Assembly (NCBI RefSeq): GCF_009711185.1
Contig: NZ_WMIF01000011.1
Coordinates: 1-64,000 of the forward strand
Length of the DNA: 64,000 nucleotides
Source of the DNA: Paracoccus limosus
GTDB lineage: Bacteria; Pseudomonadota; Alphaproteobacteria; Rhodobacterales; Rhodobacteraceae
Direction: 5' to 3'
The notes beneath the pieces are model-generated. The model ran no database searches. It worked only from the letters and a program-made list of their open reading frames with translations, and had not been told where the DNA came from. A program made the translations under genes and the position numbers. This document shows positions 50,666-58,441 of the stretch, piece after piece; the stretch's first letter is position 1; each line of letters opens with the position of its first letter.

Positions 50666-50698
50666 AGGGCCGCGCAACACCGCGCGGCCCTTATCTTT
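50666..50698 (+). terminator. Terminator of the suc-lpd unit
   Basis: AGGGCCGCGC (50666-50675), AACACC, GCGCGGCCCT (50682-50691), then TATCTTT. 10-bp perfect stem 63 bases after lpd. Confidence 0.88.
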
Positions 50699-50757
50699 CG
50701 GTTCCCCGCCCGCCTGCCCTGTGGCTAATCGAAGGGAATGACATCACGAGGGCAGTC

Positions 50758-51255
50758 ATGAAATCCATGTTCCGACTGTTGGTGCTGGGCAGCCTGCTGG
50801 CCGCGACCAGCGCCTGCGGCGACAACCGGGTCGATCCCGACCGCCGCTATCTGGTCGAACCGCGCGCCACTGCTGCCGAAACCGTCGGCCTGCACGCGAA
50901 CGAAACGCCCGAGCTGCGCCGGCTCATCAACAAATACGCCGCCGAATATCAGGTGCCGGTCGATCTGGTGCACCGCGTCATCATCCGCGAATCGCGTCAC
51001 CGTCCCGGCGCCCGCAATGGCCCCTATTACGGGCTGATGCAGATGCTGCCCGCCACCGCGCGCGGCATGGGCTATCGGGGCAATGCCACGGGTCTGCTGG
51101 ATGCGGAAACCAACCTGAAATACGGCGTCAAATACCTGCGCGGCGCCTATGTGGTCGCCGGCGGCAATTACGACGGCGCGGTGAAATGGTATTCGCGCGG
51201 CTATTACAACGAGGCCAAGAAAAAAGGCCTGCTGGAAGAATCCGGCCTGCGCTGA
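50758..51255 (+). CDS. Lipoprotein lytic transglycosylase
   Basis: 165 residues. Signal peptide with candidate lipidated Cys20 (TSAC), then an SLT domain: VHRVIIRESRHRPGARNG has catalytic Glu78, YYGLMQMLPATARGMGY is the substrate-groove motif, and AVKWYSRGYYNEAKKKG closes the fold. Envelope-anchored murein cleavage. ATG 50758 with CGAGGG upstream; the longer frame has no signal at its start. Confidence 0.88.
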   Translation: MKSMFRLLVLGSLLAATSACGDNRVDPDRRYLVEPRATAAETVGLHANETPELRRLINKYAAEYQVPVDLVHRVIIRESRHRPGARNGPYYGLMQMLPATARGMGYRGNATGLLDAETNLKYGVKYLRGAYVVAGGNYDGAVKWYSRGYYNEAKKKGLLEESGLR

Positions 51256-51273
51256 TCCTAGCGCCCCTTATCG

Positions 51274-51303
51274 AAAAGGCCCCTGCCGCGGCGGGGGCCT
51301 TTT
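51274..51303 (+). terminator. Terminator of the lipoprotein transglycosylase
   Basis: AAAAGGCCCCTGCC (51274-51287) and GGCGGGGGCCTTTT (51290-51303), 18 bases after the stop, with one T-G pair and a tiny loop. A- and T-runs on both sides make it bidirectional, serving the convergent GNAT gene too. Confidence 0.88.
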
Positions 51304-51322
51304 GCATTGCCGCGCGGTCAGC

Positions 51323-51760
51323 CTAGGGGCGGTTGTAGCGCAGAAAGGGTGAACGTTTGCCAACCCGGTCATACAGCATTCGCCCGGCGTAATTGTCCTC
51401 GGCGGTCAGCCAATAGACCGTCGGCACGCCCGCCGCATCGGCGGCGGCATAGACCGCCTCGATCAGCCCCCGCGCCACGCCCCGGCCCCGGGCCTCGGCA
51501 TCGGTGAACAGGTCCTGCAGATAGCATACACCCTCATCGCGCCACAGATTGGGGTGGAACACGTAATGCACCAGCCCCAGCAACCGCGCGCCGTCCTGCC
51601 GCACCAGCCCGTGGAAATCGCGCGGATCATCCGACATCAGCCGGGCAAAGGCCTTGTCATAGAATTCCGCCGGGCGGTCGTGAAAGCCGTAGAACGCCTG
51701 ATAGCCCTGATACAGCCGCTGCCATTCGGCGCGATCGCCGGGTTGCAGGCTGCGGATCAT
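51323..51760 (-). CDS. GNAT-family N-acetyltransferase
   Basis: 145 residues. Acetyl-CoA-binding motif A is LQDLFTDAEARGRGVARGLIEAVY near 82-105 (R/QxxGxG/A = RGRGVA), with WLTAEDNYAGRMLYDRVG as motif B. Substrate unknown. The start MIRSLQPGD at 51760 is favoured because GGGAG lies five bases upstream; an in-frame ATG 15 bases earlier overlaps the MoxR stop. Confidence 0.83.
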   Translation of the reverse strand: MIRSLQPGDRAEWQRLYQGYQAFYGFHDRPAEFYDKAFARLMSDDPRDFHGLVRQDGARLLGLVHYVFHPNLWRDEGVCYLQDLFTDAEARGRGVARGLIEAVYAAADAAGVPTVYWLTAEDNYAGRMLYDRVGKRSPFLRYNRP

Positions 51761-51771
51761 GCTGTCTCCCA

Positions 51772-52611
51772 TCATCTTTGCCGGCGGGCCAGAAAGGCCA
51801 GCCTCTCGAACAGCGCCACATCCTGTTCGTTCTTCAGCAGCGCGCCATGCAGTTTCGGCAGCATCTCACCCGCCGGGCGCTGCAGATCCTCGGGCGCCAG
51901 ATCCTCGGCAAGGATCAGCTTCAGCCAGTCCAGCAGCTCGCTGGTCGAGGGCTTTTTCTTCAGCCCCTGCACCTCGCGCAGCTCCAGAAACTGGCTCAGC
52001 GCCTCGTCCAGCAGGCGCGGCTTCAGCCCCGGAAAATGCACATCGACGATGCGCTTCAGCGTCTCGGCATCGGGAAAGCGGATGTAATGGAAAAAGCAGC
52101 GGCGCAGGAACGCGTCCGGCAATTCCTTTTCATTGTTCGAGGTGATGATCACCACCGGCCGCTGCCGGGCGCGAATCGTCTCGCCGGTTTCGTAGACATG
52201 GAATTCCATCCGGTCCAGTTCCTGCAACAGATCGTTCGGGAACTCGATATCGGCCTTGTCGATCTCATCGATCAGCAGCACGACCTTTTGCGGCGCCTCA
52301 AAGGCCTGCCACAGCTTGCCCTTGCGGATGTAATTGCCGATGTCATGGACGCGCGCCTCGCCCAGCTGGCTGTCGCGCAACCGCGAGACGGCATCGTATT
52401 CATAAAGCCCCTGCTGCGCGCGGGTGGTTGATTTCACGTTCCATTCCAGAATCGGCAGGCCCAGCCGCGCCGCCACCTGCCGCGCCAGTTCGGTCTTGCC
52501 GGTGCCGGGTTCACCCTTGACCAGCAAGGGCCGCTCCAGCGTGATCGCGGCATTGACGGCCATGGCCAGATCGGGCGGCGCCACATAGGTGTCTGTCGAG
52601 GAAAACTGCAT
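51772..52611 (-). CDS. MoxR-type AAA+ ATPase
   Basis: 279 residues. Walker A GEPGTGKTELARQVA near 38-46, Walker B VVLLIDEIDKAD near 110, sensor 1 in VVIITSNNEKELPDAFLRRC, the standard MoxR arrangement. MoxR ATPases act as chaperones that assemble or activate metal-containing enzymes, usually with a VWA-domain partner encoded next door. Here the next gene is a GNAT enzyme and no VWA gene is visible. Start 52611 is preceded by AAGGACGAAGCG. Confidence 0.88.
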   Translation of the reverse strand: MQFSSTDTYVAPPDLAMAVNAAITLERPLLVKGEPGTGKTELARQVAARLGLPILEWNVKSTTRAQQGLYEYDAVSRLRDSQLGEARVHDIGNYIRKGKLWQAFEAPQKVVLLIDEIDKADIEFPNDLLQELDRMEFHVYETGETIRARQRPVVIITSNNEKELPDAFLRRCFFHYIRFPDAETLKRIVDVHFPGLKPRLLDEALSQFLELREVQGLKKKPSTSELLDWLKLILAEDLAPEDLQRPAGEMLPKLHGALLKNEQDVALFERLAFLARRQR

Positions 52612-52772
52612 CGCTTCGTCCTTCTGCCCGATCCGGGGCAGCCTAGAACCGGCGGCGATGCTGCGCAAGCGAAGCGCCCGGACTGCGGGAAAGGCATAGT
52701 GACATTCCTCCGCCCATCCTTTATGGGACCGGCAAGGATCGGGCATCCATTCGCCCGGTTTCCGGAGGAACG

Positions 52773-53195
52773 ATGAAAGCCCAGACCTTTCTGCCCGAAG
52801 ATTATCGCCCCGCCGAAGACGAACCCTTCATGAATGAGCGGCAGCTTGAATATTTCCGCCGCAAACTGATTGCATGGAAACAAGAGCTGCTGGACCAATC
52901 GGCGGAAACGCTGGAAGGCTTGCAGGACAGTGCCCGCAATGTCCCCGACCTTGCCGACCGCGCATCCGAGGAAACCGACCGCTCGCTGGAATTGCGCACC
53001 CGCGACCGCCAGCGCAAACTGGTCAGCAAGATCGACGCGGCGCTGCGCCGCATCGAGACCGGCGAATACGGCTATTGCGAGATGACGGGCGAGCCGATCA
53101 GCCTGAAACGGCTGGACGCGCGCCCGATCGCGACGATGACGCTGGAAGCGCAGGAAAAGCACGAGCGGCGCGAACGCGTCCATCGCGACGACTGA
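52773..53195 (+). CDS. dksA: DksA-type RNA polymerase regulator with degenerate zinc finger
   Basis: 140 residues. Coiled-coil domain with the tip motif DLADRA (residues 59-64, consensus DxxDxA) that enters the secondary channel. The C4 zinc-finger positions read C102, T105, T123 and A126, so only one of four Cys remains, as in other Rhodobacteraceae DksA proteins known to work without zinc. With ppGpp it tunes rRNA and amino-acid promoter activity. Excellent ribosome site GGAGG six bases before ATG 52773. Confidence 0.92.
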   Translation: MKAQTFLPEDYRPAEDEPFMNERQLEYFRRKLIAWKQELLDQSAETLEGLQDSARNVPDLADRASEETDRSLELRTRDRQRKLVSKIDAALRRIETGEYGYCEMTGEPISLKRLDARPIATMTLEAQEKHERRERVHRDD

Positions 53196-53240
53196 TGGTC
53201 AAGGCGGCTTTGGCCCCCTTGACCCTTTCTGGCCAGGCTC

Positions 53241-54365
53241 ATGCCCGATCTGGATATCTGCATCATTGGTGCCGGCATTGCCGGCCTGACCGCCGCCACC
53301 GCTCTGGCCCGGCGCGGCGCAAGCGTCACGGTGCTGGAACAGGCCCCGGAACTGCGCGAGGTCGGCGCCGGGCTGCAGATCTCGCCCAATGCAATCCGCG
53401 TCATTGACGCGCTGGGGCTCTGGCCGCGCTTCCAGCAGATTTCGCTGGCCTCGGAACAGGTCGAGCTTTGTGATTCCTCTGCCCGCCCGGTCGCGCGGCT
53501 CGATCTTGCCCGCCACCGGCCACAGGACCGTTTCCGCCTTGTCCACCGCGCCCGTCTGGTCGAGATGCTGGCCGAGGCCGCCACCTCTGCCGGCGCCCAC
53601 ATCCGGCTGGGCCAGCAGGTCACCACGCCGCCGCAGGCCGATCTGGTCATCGGTGCCGATGGGGTGAAAAGCCGGCTGCGCCCGCTGCTCAACGGATCCG
53701 AGACGCCGTTCTTCACCGGCCAGACCGCATGGCGCTGCCTGATCCCGGCCGAAGCCGGCGCCGCACCCGCCGCGCAGGTGTTCATGGGGCCGGGCCGCCA
53801 TCTCGTCAGCTATCCGCTGGCCGGCGGGCTGCGCAATATCGTCGCCGTAGTCGAACGTCAGGACTGGCGCGAAGAAGGCTGGTCCCATCCCGGCGATCCC
53901 GCTGATCTGCGCGCCGCCTTCGGCCATTTCGGCGGGCCGGTGCCGGGCTGGCTGGCCCGGATCGATCAGGTCAATCTCTGGGGTCTCTTCCGTCATCCGG
54001 TCGCCGCGCATTGGCAGCGTCCCCCGGCCGAGGAACCGGCCATTGCACTCATCGGCGATGCCGCGCATCCCACCCTGCCCTTCCTCGCGCAAGGCGCAGT
54101 CATGGCGATTGAGGATGCCTGGATCCTCGCCGCCTGCCTCGATGCCGCACCGCTGCCGCAGGCACTCGCCCGCTATGAAAACCTGCGCAAACCGCGCTGC
54201 GAGCGCATCGTCGAGGCCGCCAATGCCAATGCCCGCAACTATCATCTCAAGGGCCCGACCCGCGCCGTCGCCCATGCCGGTTTGCGCGCCGTGAACCGGC
54301 TCGCCCCCACCCGGCTGATCGAGCGCTTCGCCTGGCTCTACGACTACGACCCGACCGCGATCTGA
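53241..54365 (+). CDS. FAD-dependent monooxygenase (salicylate hydroxylase-like)
   Basis: 374 residues. Rossmann FAD motif ICIIGAGIAGLTAATALARRG near 6-26, the second motif DLVIGADGVKSRLR near 133-146, and the FAD-ribityl motif LIGDAAHPTLPFLAQGA near 270-286 define the PHBH fold. Aromatic-ring hydroxylation is typical for the family; the true substrate is unknown and no catabolic genes are nearby. 45 bases after dksA on the same strand. Confidence 0.83.
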   Translation: MPDLDICIIGAGIAGLTAATALARRGASVTVLEQAPELREVGAGLQISPNAIRVIDALGLWPRFQQISLASEQVELCDSSARPVARLDLARHRPQDRFRLVHRARLVEMLAEAATSAGAHIRLGQQVTTPPQADLVIGADGVKSRLRPLLNGSETPFFTGQTAWRCLIPAEAGAAPAAQVFMGPGRHLVSYPLAGGLRNIVAVVERQDWREEGWSHPGDPADLRAAFGHFGGPVPGWLARIDQVNLWGLFRHPVAAHWQRPPAEEPAIALIGDAAHPTLPFLAQGAVMAIEDAWILAACLDAAPLPQALARYENLRKPRCERIVEAANANARNYHLKGPTRAVAHAGLRAVNRLAPTRLIERFAWLYDYDPTAI

Positions 54366-54411
54366 TCGCGCCCGGCGCAGTCTTTCACCATTTTCCAAAT
54401 ACCCATGCCAA

Positions 54412-54433
54412 GGCCGCCACCCGCGCGGCGGCC
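54412..54433. terminator. Hairpin between convergent monooxygenase and glmM
   Basis: GGCCGCC (54412-54418), eight bases, GGCGGCC (54427-54433), in the 89-base gap between two convergent genes. No U-run; probable weak bidirectional terminator. Confidence 0.5.
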
Positions 54434-54454
54434 CCGCATGTCAGTCCAGATGCC

Positions 54455-55798
54455 TCAGGCCGCCTTCTCGACCGCAGCCACGATGCCGTCCACGACCTCG
54501 CGCAGCACCGCCTCATCCTCGGCCTCGGCCATGACGCGGATCAGCGGCTCGGTGCCCGATTTGCGGATCAGCACCCGGCCCGAGCCATCCAGCCGCGCCT
54601 CGGCCCGCGCAATCTCGGCCTTGACCGCCTCGACCGACAGCGGATCGGCGCCCTGCGCATAGCGCACATTTTTCAGCATCTGCGGCACCGGCTCGAACTG
54701 CGCCACCAGATCCGAGGCCTTGCGCCCGCTGTCCGACATCGCGGCCAGAAATTGCAGCCCGGCGATCAGCCCGTCGCCGGTCGTGGCGTAATCGGTCATC
54801 ACGATATGGCCCGATTGCTCGCCACCCAGATTGAAGCCCGCGCCGCGCATCCGCTCGACCACATAGCGGTCGCCAACCGCGGTGCGCTCCAGCCGCAGGC
54901 CGCGGCCCTGCAGGAACCGCTCCAGCCCAAGGTTGGACATCACCGTCGCAACCAGCGCGCCGCCGCGCAGCCGGCCCTGCTCGGCCCAACGCCCGGCCAG
55001 CAGCGCCATGATCTGGTCGCCATCCGCCACCTGACCCTTTTCATCGATGATCATCACCCGGTCGGCATCGCCATCCAGACTGATGCCGATATCGGCGCCA
55101 TGCTCCAGCACTGCCCGCGCGCAGGCCGCGGTATGGGTCGAACCGACGCCATCGTTGATGTTGTGCCCGTTCGGCGTCACCCCCAGCGCGATCACCTCGG
55201 CGCCCAGTTCCCACAGCACGTCCGGCGCGGCGCGATAGGCCGCACCATTGGCGCAGTCGATCACCACCTTCAGCCCGTCCAGACGCTGGCCCTGGGGGAA
55301 GGTGGTCTTGGCATATTCGACATAACGGCCGCGGCCGTCATCGATGCGCTTGGCGCGGCCGATGTTCTGCGGCTGCGCCGGCTCGATCTCGCCGGCGACG
55401 ATGCTTTCGATCTCGGCCTCGGCCTCGTCGGACAGCTTGAACCCGTCGGGGCCAAAGAACTTGATGCCATTGTCCGCCGCCGGATTGTGGCTGGCCGAGA
55501 TCATGATGCCCACATCCGCCCGCATCGAACGGGTCAGAAAGCCCACCGCCGGCGTCGGCACCGGCCCCAGCAGCAGGACGTTCATGCCCGTCGAGGTCAA
55601 CCCGGCGGTCAGCGCGTTTTCCAGCATATAGCCCGACAGGCGGGTGTCCTTGCCGATGACGACCCGGTGACGATCCTCGCCCTTGCGGCGGAAATAGCGC
55701 CCGGCGGCCGCGCCCAGACGCAGCGCCATCTCGGCGGTCATCGGATAGGAGTTGGCGCGGCCCCGCACGCCATCGGTCCCGAAAAGCTTTCTGCTCAT
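54455..55798 (-). CDS. glmM: Phosphoglucosamine mutase
   Basis: 447 residues. Converts glucosamine-6-P to glucosamine-1-P for UDP-GlcNAc synthesis. [13 protein letters not shown] at the start, phosphoserine S103 in ISASHNP, Mg-binding [11 protein letters not shown] near 240, sugar-binding GGEQSGHIV near 325 and phosphate-binding [14 protein letters not shown] near 410. Overlaps the folP stop by four bases, a link between folate and cell-wall genes. Confidence 0.96.
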   Translation of the reverse strand: MSRKLFGTDGVRGRANSYPMTAEMALRLGAAAGRYFRRKGEDRHRVVIGKDTRLSGYMLENALTAGLTSTGMNVLLLGPVPTPAVGFLTRSMRADVGIMISASHNPAADNGIKFFGPDGFKLSDEAEAEIESIVAGEIEPAQPQNIGRAKRIDDGRGRYVEYAKTTFPQGQRLDGLKVVIDCANGAAYRAAPDVLWELGAEVIALGVTPNGHNINDGVGSTHTAACARAVLEHGADIGISLDGDADRVMIIDEKGQVADGDQIMALLAGRWAEQGRLRGGALVATVMSNLGLERFLQGRGLRLERTAVGDRYVVERMRGAGFNLGGEQSGHIVMTDYATTGDGLIAGLQFLAAMSDSGRKASDLVAQFEPVPQMLKNVRYAQGADPLSVEAVKAEIARAEARLDGSGRVLIRKSGTEPLIRVMAEAEDEAVLREVVDGIVAAVEKAA

Positions 55799-56763
55799 AT
55801 GTCCCCTCCGGTCACGGCCTGCCATAGGGCAAGGCCCTGCCTTGTTTCTTCCGCGTCATGCACGCGGTGGATCTGTATGCCCTGCGCGACCCCGGCGAGG
55901 GTGACCGCCAGCGTCCCGGCCGCCCGGTCCGCCGCAACCTCGGCCCCGCCGATGCTGCCGATGAAGCGCTTGCGCGACACCCCCAGCAGAACGGCACAGC
56001 CCAGCCCGTGATACAGCGAGATCCGCCGCAGGATCGCCAGATTATGCGCCTGCGTCTTGCCAAAACCAATGCCCGGATCAATCACGATGCGCGCCCGCGC
56101 GATGCCCGCCGCCTCGGTCCGCGCAATCCGCAGCGCCAGCGCGTCATAGACATCCAAGAGGACATCGTCGTAGCTCGGATCGTCCTGCATGGTTTCCGGA
56201 ATGCCCTGGGCATGCATCAGGCACAGCGGCAGGCCGCTTTCCGCCACCACCCCGGCCAGTGCCGGGTCGAAATCAAGGCCCGAAACATCGTTGACCATGC
56301 CCGCGCCCGCAGCGATCGCCGCCCGCGCCACCTCGGCCTTGCGCGTGTCGACCGAGATCCCGGCCAGCCCGCGCAGTTCGGCGATCACCGGGGTGACGCG
56401 GGCGATCTCGTCGCCCACCGGCACCTCCTGCGCGCCGGGGCGGGTCGATTCCCCGCCCACGTCCAGAATCTGCGCACCCGCCGCCACCAGCCTGCGGCCC
56501 TGCACGGTGCCATCATAGCGGCCGCCATCCGAAAAGCTGTCGGGCGTGGCATTGACGATGCCCATGATCCGGGGCCGGTCCAAGGACAGGCCCAGCACAT
56601 CGGCGCGCGGCGTGGTCAAGGCCTGCAACACCGCCTCGGGGGCGCTGTCGACGATGCGGGGGGCGGCGCCGCGCTGCAACAGCTCGAATTGCGAAAACCG
56701 GACCCAGCCGCCGGCCAGCAGCCAGTGCCCGGTTTCGGACGGGATGGGGCGAAAATATTCCAT
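55795..56763 (-). CDS. folP: Dihydropteroate synthase
   Basis: 322 residues. TIM barrel joining pterin pyrophosphate and p-aminobenzoate. [16 protein letters not shown] near 71-86 binds the pyrophosphate, [12 protein letters not shown] near 110-121 and [11 protein letters not shown] near 240 are the other loops. About 65 residues precede the barrel ([19 protein letters not shown] onward), an N-terminal extension also known in relatives. Start 56763 has AAGGAAGCGC upstream. Confidence 0.95.
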   Translation of the reverse strand: MEYFRPIPSETGHWLLAGGWVRFSQFELLQRGAAPRIVDSAPEAVLQALTTPRADVLGLSLDRPRIMGIVNATPDSFSDGGRYDGTVQGRRLVAAGAQILDVGGESTRPGAQEVPVGDEIARVTPVIAELRGLAGISVDTRKAEVARAAIAAGAGMVNDVSGLDFDPALAGVVAESGLPLCLMHAQGIPETMQDDPSYDDVLLDVYDALALRIARTEAAGIARARIVIDPGIGFGKTQAHNLAILRRISLYHGLGCAVLLGVSRKRFIGSIGGAEVAADRAAGTLAVTLAGVAQGIQIHRVHDAEETRQGLALWQAVTGGDI

Positions 56764-56806
56764 GCGCTTCCTTACGCCCCGCCGCGCAATCAGGCAAATG
56801 CCGGGA

Positions 56807-57589
56807 TCAGAGCCGCGAGCCGGGGATGCGGAAACCTGCCGGCACGGGCGGCAGCGCCGCACCCTCGGGCAGGGCCCAGTCCAGGCGCTCGGCCGCCAGC
56901 CGCTCGGCCAGCCAGAAGGCCAGCGCATGCGGCTCGGGCGGCAGGCCCGCCACGTCGCGCACCATGCGCGCCGGCGCCCAGACCACGGCGCGGCCCTCGG
57001 TCGCGGCCCAGTCAAGCTCGGTCCGGCTGTCGGCCACGGTCAGGCCCAGATGCCCGGCCAAGGCCCATGCCGCCTGATCCAGCGCCAGCAACTGCACCTC
57101 GCGCGGGTTGCCGCCCTGCGGCAGCGGCAGGGCCGGATCTTCGGGGATCAGCACCAGCGCCCCCTCGGGCAGCGCAACCTCGGCGCCATGGAACAGCACC
57201 CGCACCGGGGCGGCGGTCTCATCGGCCTCGACCCGCGCCTGTCGGCGCACCAGCGTCACCCCCAGCGCGCCGGGGATGCGGTCCAGCTTTTGCACCGTCA
57301 CCGACACCTGCGCCGCGCGCGGATGCGCCAGCACCTGTGCCGCGATCTTTTCGGCCAGCGTCTCAAGCAGGTCATAACGCCGGTCGGCCAGCCCCGCCGC
57401 CACCGCGCCGGTCAGAATGTCATAGCTGAGGATGCGGTCGACCTCGTCATCCACGCCCATGACATGCTGGGCAAGCTCGACGTCGATGTCGAAACGCAGA
57501 CGCTGACGGGCGCCGCGCTCGGTCTGGAAGGCGCCGATCTCGGCCGAGACGATGTAATCGCGCAGGTGGATGCGGTCGGGTTGGTCCAT
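56807..57589 (-). CDS. folB: Dihydroneopterin aldolase with extra C-terminal domain
   Basis: 260 residues, twice the usual ~120. The N-terminal half is FolB: IHLRDYIVSAEIGAFQTERG (catalytic Glu), then RYDLLETLAEKIA and the catalytic Lys in VTVQKLDRIPGA near 98. The C-terminal ~140 residues (VRVLFHGAEVALPEGAL onward) form an alpha/beta-rich domain I do not recognise. No premature stop or frame change separates them. Cotranscribed with folP (43-base gap). Confidence 0.87.
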   Translation of the reverse strand: MDQPDRIHLRDYIVSAEIGAFQTERGARQRLRFDIDVELAQHVMGVDDEVDRILSYDILTGAVAAGLADRRYDLLETLAEKIAAQVLAHPRAAQVSVTVQKLDRIPGALGVTLVRRQARVEADETAAPVRVLFHGAEVALPEGALVLIPEDPALPLPQGGNPREVQLLALDQAAWALAGHLGLTVADSRTELDWAATEGRAVVWAPARMVRDVAGLPPEPHALAFWLAERLAAERLDWALPEGAALPPVPAGFRIPGSRL

Positions 57590-57604
57590 GGCCTGATCTG
57601 TCAC

Positions 57605-57637
57605 GAAATATGGCCCCACCGCAAGGGATGGGGCCAT
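57605..57637 (-). terminator. Terminator behind the SleB-type gene
   Basis: On the minus strand ATGGCCCC (57637-57630), a 12-base loop, GGGGCCAT (57617-57610), then ATTTCG, 49 bases after the upstream gene's stop and before folB. Confidence 0.6.
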
Positions 57638-57685
57638 GCAAAGCCTTGCATAAATGCGTCAGCCGCGCCGCAACGGGGCCGGGGA

Positions 57686-58225
57686 TCAGTTCGACGCCAG
57701 CCGGCGGTCGGTGCGGTAAAAGATGTGGCTGCCGATACGGGCCGTGCGCTCGAAGCGCTTGGACCACGACGGGCGGACGCCGCCAGTGTGGAAATAGGTG
57801 GCGCCATTGGTCAGGTTGCGCGGCGCGCCCATCAGCGCCGCCTTGGCGATCTGCTGGGCGCGGGCAAAGGCGCCGCGCTCGCGGATGCGGGTTTTCTTGT
57901 AGGTGAACTGGCCGCTTTGATTGACCACGCCGCAGACGCTTTTGGGGAAACGCGGGTGATCGACGCGGTTCAGGATGACCTCGGCCACCGCGCGCTGGCC
58001 CTGCGAGCCCTCGCCGCGGGCCTCGAAATACAGCGCCTCGGACAGGCATTGCAGGTCTTTCTGGCTGACCGGCTGGGCCTGGGGCAGCACCATCGCGGCA
58101 CGGCTGCCGGTCTGGTAGGTGATCTGGGATTGGGTTTCGGCAGCGGCGGGGGTGGCCACGGCCGCAGAAAGCGCAAGGGCAACACACAGGGAAACGCGCG
58201 CCATCCACGACAGAGGTGTCGACAT
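57686..58225 (-). CDS. Cell wall hydrolase, SleB/Hydrolase_2 family
   Basis: 179 residues with a Sec signal peptide (cleavage after AAAE region, about residue 29). Catalytic-domain motifs: CLSEALYFEARGEGSQGQRAV, containing the conserved Glu, near 60-80, EVILNRVDHPRFP near 83-95, and GATYFHTGG near 142. SleB-like enzymes cleave peptidoglycan glycan strands; in non-sporulating alphaproteobacteria they act in growth or division. Own transcript with flanking terminator. Confidence 0.86.
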   Translation of the reverse strand: MSTPLSWMARVSLCVALALSAAVATPAAAETQSQITYQTGSRAAMVLPQAQPVSQKDLQCLSEALYFEARGEGSQGQRAVAEVILNRVDHPRFPKSVCGVVNQSGQFTYKKTRIRERGAFARAQQIAKAALMGAPRNLTNGATYFHTGGVRPSWSKRFERTARIGSHIFYRTDRRLASN

Positions 58226-58441
58226 GTTGATCCTGGTCTAGGGGCCGGAAGACTGTCCCGGACGATTTCGCCATGGGCCGCTTCGGACCCTTATCTGGCG
58301 CTAAAAGGGCCCAGACCGGGGCCGACGATCTACCCCACTTGGGCGTGATCTGGCAAAATCGCCTGATTTTCCTTGATTTAGGCAGGAACCCGCCGAGCCG
58401 AGAATCCTTAACGGGCCAGATCCTGCCAAAACCCGCCGACG

